In this document: positions 7,131 through 13,330 of the stretch, piece by piece
Layout of the letters: each line of letters begins with the position of its first letter
Numbering within the stretch: position 1 is the first letter of the stretch
From: an uncultured Gammaproteobacteria bacterium
GTDB lineage: Bacteria > Pseudomonadota > Gammaproteobacteria > PS1 > Pseudothioglobaceae
Direction: 5' to 3'
NCBI GenBank assembly: GCA_929200175.1
Contig: CAKMYR010000022.1
Coordinates: forward strand, 1 to 13,330
Length of the DNA: 13,330 bases
Position numbers and translations under genes: made by a program
Notes under the pieces: generated by a model
What the model was told of the DNA's origin: nothing
Database searches by the model: none
Seen by the model: the letters and a program-made list of their open reading frames with translations, nothing else

Positions 7131-7183
7131 TTGACTAAAAATCAGTGAATTACAAATTAATATAGATAAATATTTTTAGTTAA
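7131..7183. terminator. Inverted repeat between convergent genes, possible weak bidirectional terminator
   Basis: TTGACTAAAAAT (7131-7142) pairs with ATTTTTAGTTAA (7172-7183), giving eleven Watson-Crick pairs and one G-T pair around a 29-nt loop. It lies 2 bp after the CBS gene stop and 9 bp before the pepA stop, where two transcripts converge. The stem is AT-rich, the loop long and only a short T run follows, so it is a poor intrinsic terminator by standard criteria. Position rather than strength is the main support. Confidence 0.35.
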
Positions 7184-7192
7184 TTTCAAATA

Positions 7193-8506
7193 TTATGATT
7201 GATTAATAATATATTGAACTAATAAGGCAACAGGTCTTCCAGTAGCGCCTTTTTTTTGACCACTTAGCCAAGCAGTACCAGCTATATCTAAATGCGCCCA
7301 ATGGTATTTTTTAGTAAAACGAGCTAAAAAACAAGCAGCGGTTATACTGCCGGCTTCACGCCCACCAATATTTGCAATGTCTGCAAAATTAGATTTAAGA
7401 AGCTCATCATATTCATCCTCAATAGGAAACTGCCATACACCGTCAATTGCTTGCTTAGATGCCTTAATAATATCATTAGCTAGATTTTGATTATTACTCA
7501 TAAGACCAGAATTATGTTTGCCAATTGCAATAATCACAGCTCCTGTTAAAGTAGCAACATCAATAACAGCTTTTGGATTAAATTTCTCGGCATAAGTAAG
7601 AGCATCACATAAAATCAAACGCCCTTCAGCATCAGTATTAAGAATTTCTATTGTTTGCCCAGACATACTAGTAACAACATCTCCTGGCTTTGAGGCATTA
7701 TGTGCTGGCATGTTTTCAACAGTGGGAATTATAATTGTTAAATTAACCTTTAGGCTCATTTTTGCAACAGTATACATAGTAGCTAGTACAGATGCTGCAC
7801 CGCACATATCATATTTCATTTCATCCATATTAGCGCCGGGCTTTAAAGATATTCCGCCGCTATCAAAAGTAACTCCTTTACCAACTAATACTATTGGCTT
7901 GGCCTTTGCGTTGCCTTTATAACTTAGACTAATAAGCTTAGGGGGTTCAATAGATCCTTTAGAAACTGACAATAATGAGCCCATTTTTAGCTTTTTCATA
8001 TCAATCTCATCTAAAATTTCACACTCAAGATTAAACTCTTTAGCTAATGATTTTGCTTCTTTAGCTATGTAAGTAGGAGTACATACATTTGATGGCAAAT
8101 CTCCAAGATGACGCGCAAACTTTATTCCCTCTGCAATAAATAAGCCTTGTTCTATAGATTTTTTATCTCCACTTGCAAAAACTATTAACTGTAAAGAATT
8201 TTTATTTTCTGTTTTATGTCCAACTTTTTGCACTTGATAATCATTGTTGGCAATTACTCTAGTAGCTAAAGTTACAAAATTATCAATTTTCAATATTGGC
8301 AGCAACAAACTTGTGATATTTAATTTATTTGCTGTTTGTATAAGATTAATTAAAATTTTTACTACATTTTTAGGTTCTAATTTTTTATCTCCAATTCCTA
8401 TATGTAGTTTATTATTAATAAAGCATAATTCATTTAATTCTGATTTGTTATCAGCAATTACCTCTAGTTGGTATTTTGTTTTATTATTATTAACTTTAAA
8501 TTCCAT
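7193..8506 (-). CDS. pepA: Leucyl aminopeptidase (M17 family), short N-terminal domain
   Basis: Cytosolic two-metal hexameric aminopeptidase that releases N-terminal residues from peptides. The C-terminal catalytic half is intact: K210 and D215 in GKGVTFDSGG (209-218), K222, D233, and the M17 signature NTDAEGRL (290-297) supplying D292, E294 and R296. These correspond to the E. coli PepA residues with a constant offset of 60. The protein is 437 residues against about 500, so the missing 60 or so residues are all in the N-terminal domain, which in E. coli also supports DNA binding. A good GGAG (8515-8518 on the minus strand) lies 8 nt upstream of ATG 8506 and confirms the start. It is a single gene here, convergent with the CBS gene and divergent from dsbC; the common holC-valS neighbours are absent. 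Confidence 0.96.
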   Translation of the reverse strand: MEFKVNNNKTKYQLEVIADNKSELNELCFINNKLHIGIGDKKLEPKNVVKILINLIQTANKLNITSLLLPILKIDNFVTLATRVIANNDYQVQKVGHKTENKNSLQLIVFASGDKKSIEQGLFIAEGIKFARHLGDLPSNVCTPTYIAKEAKSLAKEFNLECEILDEIDMKKLKMGSLLSVSKGSIEPPKLISLSYKGNAKAKPIVLVGKGVTFDSGGISLKPGANMDEMKYDMCGAASVLATMYTVAKMSLKVNLTIIIPTVENMPAHNASKPGDVVTSMSGQTIEILNTDAEGRLILCDALTYAEKFNPKAVIDVATLTGAVIIAIGKHNSGLMSNNQNLANDIIKASKQAIDGVWQFPIEDEYDELLKSNFADIANIGGREAGSITAACFLARFTKKYHWAHLDIAGTAWLSGQKKGATGRPVALLVQYIINQS

Positions 8507-8527
8507 GATTTAAACTCCAAAATTTAT

Positions 8528-8555
8528 TTGACTTGCTATTAAAACGTAGTAAAAT
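8528..8555 (+). promoter_or_regulatory. Probable sigma-70-type promoter of dsbC
   Basis: TTGACT (8528-8533), 16 bp, then TAAAAT (8550-8555): each box matches consensus at five of six positions. Transcription would begin near 8562, giving a leader of about 22 nt before ATG 8584. This location rules against the upstream in-frame TTG at 8533, which lies in the -35 box. Confidence 0.55.
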
Positions 8556-8583
8556 TTTGTTTTTTATTAAACAGATACATTTT

Positions 8584-9309
8584 ATGTTAAAAAATATAAT
8601 TATATTCCTTACTTTATTAATTTTTAGCAATAATATTTTTGCTAATAAAGAAGCTATTATTAAAAATTTTTCTCCATTTTTGGGAACAATTACTAAAGAT
8701 GATATTATAGAGACAGAATTCAAAGGAATATCTGAGGTATTAATTCATAATCCTATTGGTTTAATTTTAGTTTCTAATGATGGTAAATTTGTCATAAGAG
8801 GAGATGTTTTTGATGTAGTTAATCAAAGACAAATTAAAGTTAGCAATAGAGTATACGAACTAAGAAAAAAAGTATTGGGCAAAATCGATGATAAAGATAA
8901 AATTATATTTAAAGCAGATAAAGAAAAATATGCAATTACAGTATTTACTGATGTTGATTGCCCTCATTGCAGAAGACTACACTCTAAAATAAAGCAAATA
9001 AATGATTTAGGAATAACCGTTAAATACACAGCATTTCCAATTGTTTCTCTCCACCCAAAAGCTTTTGAAACTACGAAAAAGATTTGGTGCTCTGATGACA
9101 GAAAAAAAGCAATGAATGATTACAAAAAATATGACAAAATGCCAAAATCTAATACTTGCAAAAACAATGTTGAAGAACAAATTTTAATAGGAGATAAGCT
9201 AGGAATTCAAGGTACCCCTGCTATTTTCTTATCAGACGGTTCTGATATATCTGGATATATAGATCCACAAGATTTATTTAAAATAATAGAAGAAAGAGTA
9301 GGTAAATAA
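8584..9309 (+). CDS. dsbC: Periplasmic disulfide isomerase DsbC-like
   Basis: A 241-residue secreted thioredoxin-fold protein that reshuffles wrong disulfides in periplasmic proteins. A signal peptide (1-20, MLKN then a hydrophobic core ending IFA) is followed by an N-terminal dimerisation domain (about 25-90, including GDVFDV) and a linker. The thioredoxin domain has the active site C126-P-H-C129 in TDVDCPHC, a second cysteine pair C169 and C192 like the structural pair of E. coli DsbC, and the cis-proline in GTPAIF (T211-P212). Length and layout fit DsbC; DsbG, which has CPYC, is a less likely alternative. I chose ATG 8584 because it begins a proper signal peptide and follows a promoter; an in-frame TTG at 8533 would spoil both. 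Its stop is only 8 bp from the lon stop on the other strand. Confidence 0.9.
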   Translation: MLKNIIIFLTLLIFSNNIFANKEAIIKNFSPFLGTITKDDIIETEFKGISEVLIHNPIGLILVSNDGKFVIRGDVFDVVNQRQIKVSNRVYELRKKVLGKIDDKDKIIFKADKEKYAITVFTDVDCPHCRRLHSKIKQINDLGITVKYTAFPIVSLHPKAFETTKKIWCSDDRKKAMNDYKKYDKMPKSNTCKNNVEEQILIGDKLGIQGTPAIFLSDGSDISGYIDPQDLFKIIEERVGK

Positions 9310-9317
9310 AAAACTTA

Positions 9318-11657
9318 TTATAATTTCTCTAGCGCTATATCTAAAACTTCATCAATCCATTTAGTTTTTACTATATTAAGCTTTTCTTTAATATTGTCTG
9401 GCACTTGAGAAAGTTCTCTTTCATTATCATTAGGAATAATAACAGTTTTAATTCCTCCTCTTAAAGCCGCTAACATTTTCTCTTTTAAACCACCTACTGG
9501 AGTAATCTCACCACGCAGTGTTATCTCTCCAGTCATTGCTACATCTGCTTTAACTTTGCGTCCTGTTAAAACTGATGCTAGGGCTGTACACATAGCAGCG
9601 CCAGCACTTGGTCCATCTTTAGGAGTTGAACCATCAGGCACATGAATGTGAATATCTAATTTTTCTTGAAAATTATTGCTTATATTTAAATCTTTTGCGC
9701 GAGTACGAATAACACTCATAGCTGCTTGTATTGATTCTTTCATAACATCGCCAAGCTGACCTGTATAATTCAATTTACCTTTGCCTTTGTAAGAAGTGGC
9801 CTCAATAGTTAATAGATCTCCACCTACAGATGTCCACGCAAGTCCTGTAACCTCACCAATTTGATTATATTCTTCTACTAAACCAAAACGAAATTTTTTC
9901 ATTCCTACATACTTATGTATATTTTTAGAATTAATAATTGCTTTTGTTTTTCGTTTTTTTGTTACAAATTCTTTTACAACTTTACGACAAATAGTATTAA
10001 TAGTTCTATTTAAATTTCTAACACCAGCCTCACGAGTATAATAACGAACAATACTTAATAATGCTGATTCTTTAAACTCAATCTCATTTGAGTTTGTGCC
10101 GTTGTTACTTGTAGCTTTATCGATTAAATGCAATTTTGCAATTTTAATTTTTTCATCCTCAGTATATCCTGATAATTCAATAACTTCCATTCTGTCTAAT
10201 AATGGTCTTGGAAGGTCTAAAGTATTAGCTGTAGCTACAAACATTACTTGTGATAAATCATAGTCGACTTCAATATAATGATCATTAAAAGTATGATTTT
10301 GCTCCGGATCAAGAACCTCTAGCATTGCAGAAGATGGATCTCCACGATAGTCAGAGCTCATTTTCTCGATCTCATCAAATAAAAACAATGGATTTTTTAC
10401 TTTAGCTTTTTGCATTTTTTGTACAATAGAGCCAGGCATAGCTCCAATGTAAGTGCGTCTATGTCCTCTAATTTCAGCTTCATCTCTAATTCCACCTAGA
10501 GACATTCGTATATATTTACGATTAACTGCTTTAGCAATTGATTCTCCTAAAGAGGTTTTGCCAACACCTGGAGGACCAACAAGACATAAAATATTCGCCT
10601 TATTATTCTTTACTCTAGTTTGCACTGCTAAGTACTCTAAAATTCTCTCTTTTACCTTATCTAGTCCATAGTGGTTGTCACTAAGAACTTTCTCTGCTTT
10701 TTTTATATCTTTATTAATAATAGTTTTCTTATACCAAGGTAGATCACATAAATTTTCAATATAAGTTCTAATAATAGATGCATCTGATGATTGTGAAGAC
10801 ATTCTAGAAAGTTTTTTTAACTCATTTTGAGCTTTTAATTCTACTTCTTTGGGCATTTTTGCCTTTTTAATTTTATCTTTTAATTCATCAATTTCATTCT
10901 GATCTTCAAGCTGTCCTAATTCTTTTTGGATAGATTTTATTTGCTCATTCAAGTAATAATCGCGTTGGTTAGATTCCATTTGTTTGCGTACACGAGATTG
11001 AATCTTTTTTTCTGTACTTAAAACATCTATTTCTTTTTGAATAGCTACTAGTACTTTATTTAATCTATCTTTAATATTATTAGCTTCTAATAAGGTTTGT
11101 TTTTCAAAAATATTTAAGTTTAAATTGGAAATAATCACATCGCTAAATCTTTCTGGATCTTTTATTTTTTGAACCATAGCGAAAACTTCATCGGGTATTT
11201 TTGAATTAAGCTTGGTGTACTCTTCAAAATTTTCTGAAGCAAGATGTATCATTGCATCAACTTCTACATCTTCAGTATATTCAAGAGTTAGTTCGCTTAA
11301 AGCAGCCTTAGTATAATCATCAGAATCAATAAATTCTTTTATCTTTACTCTTTTTATTCCTTCAACCAAAATTTTAATAGTTCCATCAGGTAGTTTTAAT
11401 ATTTGCAATAAAGACGCCAAAGTGCCTACTTGATATAAGTTTTCAAATTTAGGTTTTTCTACTTTTTCATCTTTTTGAGTAACTAAGATAATATATTTAT
11501 TAGTGCTTATTGCTTTATTAACAGCGTTTATTGATGTTTTTCTTCCTACAAAAAGAGGAATAACTGTATGAGGAAAAACGACTACATCTTTAAGTGGTAG
11601 TAGCGGTATTTTGTTTTTAGTAAGATCTATATGTTCTATTGTGGTTTCTGTTCCCAT
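9318..11657 (-). CDS. lon: ATP-dependent protease La (Lon)
   Basis: Cytosolic homo-hexameric AAA+ serine protease that degrades misfolded and short-lived regulatory proteins. The 779 residues show the full bacterial LonA plan: N-terminal substrate domain starting PLLPLKDVVVFP (18-29), a coiled-coil stretch (about 190-285), Walker A GPPGVGKTS (361-369), Walker B LFLFDEIE (424-431), and the protease domain with the catalytic dyad S684 in KDGPSAG (680-686) and K727 in GGLKEK (722-727). The start at 11657 lies 22 bp inside the end of hflX and has an AAAGGTG ribosome site 10 nt upstream, so translation is likely coupled to hflX. In E. coli lon follows clpX directly; here hflX sits between them. 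It converges on dsbC with only 8 bp between stops. Confidence 0.98.
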   Translation of the reverse strand: MGTETTIEHIDLTKNKIPLLPLKDVVVFPHTVIPLFVGRKTSINAVNKAISTNKYIILVTQKDEKVEKPKFENLYQVGTLASLLQILKLPDGTIKILVEGIKRVKIKEFIDSDDYTKAALSELTLEYTEDVEVDAMIHLASENFEEYTKLNSKIPDEVFAMVQKIKDPERFSDVIISNLNLNIFEKQTLLEANNIKDRLNKVLVAIQKEIDVLSTEKKIQSRVRKQMESNQRDYYLNEQIKSIQKELGQLEDQNEIDELKDKIKKAKMPKEVELKAQNELKKLSRMSSQSSDASIIRTYIENLCDLPWYKKTIINKDIKKAEKVLSDNHYGLDKVKERILEYLAVQTRVKNNKANILCLVGPPGVGKTSLGESIAKAVNRKYIRMSLGGIRDEAEIRGHRRTYIGAMPGSIVQKMQKAKVKNPLFLFDEIEKMSSDYRGDPSSAMLEVLDPEQNHTFNDHYIEVDYDLSQVMFVATANTLDLPRPLLDRMEVIELSGYTEDEKIKIAKLHLIDKATSNNGTNSNEIEFKESALLSIVRYYTREAGVRNLNRTINTICRKVVKEFVTKKRKTKAIINSKNIHKYVGMKKFRFGLVEEYNQIGEVTGLAWTSVGGDLLTIEATSYKGKGKLNYTGQLGDVMKESIQAAMSVIRTRAKDLNISNNFQEKLDIHIHVPDGSTPKDGPSAGAAMCTALASVLTGRKVKADVAMTGEITLRGEITPVGGLKEKMLAALRGGIKTVIIPNDNERELSQVPDNIKEKLNIVKTKWIDEVLDIALEKL

Positions 11658-12943
11658 AGCAAAGCAACACCTTTATTTTGTAATATTTTATATAGATAGT
11701 GCTTAGTTACAAAAATTTCAAGCACCCAAAACCCAAAATTATCTACTTTCTCATTAATTATATACCCTATACTATGAATTTCATTACGAATATAACTATA
11801 TTTCATATCAAGTTTTATTCTAGCGTGTTTTATAATTCCACTTAATTTTTCCGATAAAGCTTGATAAAGCAAATCAATACCTTCTCCAGTATATGCAGAA
11901 ATCCAAACTCTGTTAATTTTTCCATCTTTATCTCTGTCAATTCTAGGTTTAAAATTTTCTAACATGTCTATTTTGTTCATAACTATAATGCTAGGAACAT
12001 CAAAAGCATTTATATCGATAATAATTTTTTCCACTTGCTCAATTTTTTCTCTACTATATTCATCTACAGCATCAACTACATGTAGTAATAAACTGGCTTG
12101 GCTTGTTTCTTCTAAGGTAGATTTAAAAGCTGCTATCAATTCAGGCGGTAAATCTTTTATAAATCCAACTGTATCAGCAATTACTGCTTTACCAGAAGCT
12201 GGCAATATAACCCTTCTAATAGTTGAATCTAAAGTAGCAAAAAGACGATTATCAGCAAAAACTTGAGCATTAGTTAAAGTATTAAATAAAGTTGATTTTC
12301 CTGAATTTGTGTAGCCAGCTAACGCAATCATAGGTAGTTGATTTTTAACCCGAGATTTACGCCCTAAATCCCTTTGTTTATGAACCTTTTCTAAACGTTT
12401 AGTAATGCTTTTAATTCTTTTACCAATCAAGCGCTTATCTGTCTCTAGCTGAGTTTCTCCAGGACCTCTTAATCCAATACCGCCTTTTTGTCTTTCTAGG
12501 TGAGTCCAACCTCTAATTAGCCTAGTAGATAAATGTTTTAATTGTGCTAACTCTACTTGTAACTTGCCCTCGAAAGATCTAGCTCTTGCAGAAAATATTT
12601 CCAAAATAAGCCCAATTCTATCTATCACTTTACAATTTAATGCAGCTTCTAAATTGCGTTCTTGTGAAGGAGATATTTCTGTAGAAAAAACTACTAAATC
12701 TAGCTCTAAATCTTGAACTATTGTTGCTAATTCGGCAACCTTGCCAGATCCAATTAAATATTTAGCATTAATAAAATTACAATTAATCTTAATAATTTTG
12801 CTAGCTATTAGATTTGGCAGTTTAGTTAATTGGATGAATTCTTCTATATTATTGTTTGTTTGCTTGTTTTTAAAAATTTTTACATAAACCAACAAAGCCT
12901 TTTCATCTTTGCTATCATAATATTTTTTTTTAGAATCAAACAA
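11636..12943 (-). CDS. hflX: GTPase HflX, ribosome-associated
   Basis: GTPase that binds the 50S subunit and splits stalled ribosomes under stress. The 435-residue protein has the HflX-specific N-terminal domain with a glycine-rich linker GGIGLRGPGETQLETDKR (154-171). The G domain follows: G1 GYTNSGKS (210-217), G3 DTVG (257-260), G4 NKID (323-326) and G5 SA (349-350). The start is TTG at 12943: the resulting N terminus begins MFD and continues to EKALLVYV, matching the family (E. coli begins MFDRYD). There is no ATG in frame until codon 205, so a non-ATG start is required. No clear Shine-Dalgarno sequence precedes it. It begins 6 bp after the clpX stop and overlaps lon by 22 bp. Its usual gammaproteobacterial neighbours (miaA, hfq, hflK, hflC) are not beside it. 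Confidence 0.96.
   Translation of the reverse strand: MFDSKKKYYDSKDEKALLVYVKIFKNKQTNNNIEEFIQLTKLPNLIASKIIKINCNFINAKYLIGSGKVAELATIVQDLELDLVVFSTEISPSQERNLEAALNCKVIDRIGLILEIFSARARSFEGKLQVELAQLKHLSTRLIRGWTHLERQKGGIGLRGPGETQLETDKRLIGKRIKSITKRLEKVHKQRDLGRKSRVKNQLPMIALAGYTNSGKSTLFNTLTNAQVFADNRLFATLDSTIRRVILPASGKAVIADTVGFIKDLPPELIAAFKSTLEETSQASLLLHVVDAVDEYSREKIEQVEKIIIDINAFDVPSIIVMNKIDMLENFKPRIDRDKDGKINRVWISAYTGEGIDLLYQALSEKLSGIIKHARIKLDMKYSYIRNEIHSIGYIINEKVDNFGFWVLEIFVTKHYLYKILQNKGVALLWEQKPQ
11668..11674 (-). promoter_or_regulatory. Ribosome binding site of lon, inside hflX
   Basis: On the minus strand AAAGGTG ends 10 nt before ATG 11657. It lies within the last codons of hflX and supports the overlapping start chosen for lon, since many other genes in the window have no recognisable site. 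Confidence 0.6.
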
Positions 12944-12949
12944 CTGTAA

Positions 12950-13330
12950 TTAACTAGCTTTTACAAATTTTTTATCAGACTTATAAACAATAACAGGTTT
13001 CTTTTTATTTGTTACAACACTTTTATCTATTATAACTTCTGCAATTCCTTCAGTAGAAGATATTTCAAACATTGTATCTAATAATAAATCCTCCAAGATA
13101 GAACGCAACCCTCTAGCTCCAATTTTACGCCTTATAGCTAATTTAACAATTTCTAACAACGCTGTTTTTTTGAAAATTAACTTAACTCCTTCAATTAAAA
13201 AAGATGCTTTAAATTGTTTAACTAATGAATTTTTAGGCTCAATTAATATTCGAATTAATGCCTGTTCATCAAGCTCATGCAAAGCAACTTGAACCGGCAA
13301 ACGCCCAACTAGCTCTGGAATTAAACCAAA
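12950..13330 (-). CDS. clpX: ClpX, ATPase subunit of ClpXP protease, C-terminal part
   Basis: The last 126 residues of the AAA+ unfoldase that feeds tagged proteins to ClpP; the rest lies beyond the right edge. The fragment opens FGLIPELVGRLP, whose Arg (fragment residue 10) is the arginine finger of the ClpX ring. It continues through ILIEPKNSLVKQ and IGARGLRSI, the sensor-2 region with its nucleotide-contacting arginine, to a short basic tail ending KFVKAS. The reading frame is open to the window edge, so there is no start here; the TTG at 13300 is an internal leucine. hflX starts 6 bp after its stop, so clpX, hflX and lon probably form one transcript. Confidence 0.96.
   Translation of the reverse strand, partial: FGLIPELVGRLPVQVALHELDEQALIRILIEPKNSLVKQFKASFLIEGVKLIFKKTALLEIVKLAIRRKIGARGLRSILEDLLLDTMFEISSTEGIAEVIIDKSVVTNKKKPVIVYKSDKKFVKAS

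Noticed and set aside
7710..8513. Plus-strand open frames of 70 and 89 codons opposite pepA
   Set aside because: Antisense to conserved M17 sequence; the second would also overlap the pepA start region. Their hydrophobic look is a by-product of AT-rich antisense codons.
8533..8583. Upstream TTG start for dsbC adding 17 residues
   Set aside because: It would place a basic stretch ahead of a normal signal peptide and sits in the -35 box of the likely promoter.
8507..8583. Promoter for pepA on the minus strand
   Set aside because: Several AT-rich hexamers are present but no -35/-10 pair with acceptable spacing stands out.
8496..8723. Minus-strand 75-codon frame over the pepA-dsbC gap and the dsbC signal peptide
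   Set aside because: It would overlap the start of pepA and run antisense to dsbC; no homology or start signal supports it.
10453..12266. Plus-strand frames of 72 and 100 codons inside lon and hflX
   Set aside because: Shadows of highly conserved AAA+ and GTPase coding regions on the opposite strand.
12950..13300. A separate 116-codon gene beginning at 13300
   Set aside because: The supposed start is an internal TTG leucine in the ClpX GRLP motif; the frame stays open to the window edge with ClpX sequence.
1..13330. tRNA genes, CRISPR array, insertion sequence or phage genes
   Set aside because: Reading both strands showed no cloverleaf-like non-coding stretch, regularly spaced repeats, transposase motifs or phage functions; gaps between genes are too short.

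Overview
The window is strongly AT-rich (roughly 30% G+C by eye), densely packed bacterial chromosome, and nearly every base is coding. The protein families and gene order (pabC-mltG-tmk-holB, clpX near lon, C5-pathway hemL, periplasmic DsbC) point to a gammaproteobacterium. Low G+C, tiny intergenic gaps (2-38 bp within gene runs), merged or overlapping genes and few strong Shine-Dalgarno sites suggest a streamlined or host-associated lineage. A SUP05/vesicomyid-symbiont-like organism is my best guess, from general impression only. I see no tRNA, rRNA, CRISPR array, insertion sequence or phage gene, and no gene-free stretch longer than about 80 bp.

Layout. (1) Positions 1-4867, minus strand, read right to left: a pabC-mltG fusion, tmk (thymidylate kinase), holB (DNA polymerase III delta prime), hemL (glutamate-1-semialdehyde aminomutase) and the first codons of a HAD-family phosphatase. 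This is the classic pabC-yceG-tmk-holB cluster with the first two genes joined into one frame and hemL plus the HAD gene attached downstream. (2) Positions 4903-7128, plus strand: a compact four-gene unit of two paralogous DUF1538 membrane proteins, a divergent P-II-like protein and a two-CBS-domain protein. Two of its junctions are ATGA stop/start overlaps. (3) Positions 7193-8506, minus strand: pepA with a shortened N-terminal domain. (4) Positions 8584-9309, plus strand: dsbC with its own recognisable promoter. (5) Positions 9318-13330, minus strand: the C-terminal part of clpX, then hflX (TTG start), then lon, whose start lies inside hflX.

How the genes work together. The left block is housekeeping: folate precursor, peptidoglycan processing, dTTP synthesis, clamp loader and tetrapyrrole precursor. 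The right block is protein quality control and stress (ClpX unfoldase, HflX ribosome-rescue GTPase, Lon protease), with DsbC handling disulfides in the periplasm. The outlier is the DUF1538/P-II-like/CBS unit. Its architecture, two partner membrane proteins plus two small soluble proteins of nucleotide-sensing families, looks like an uncharacterised metabolite-gated membrane transport system. It is the best candidate here for a poorly described biological system.
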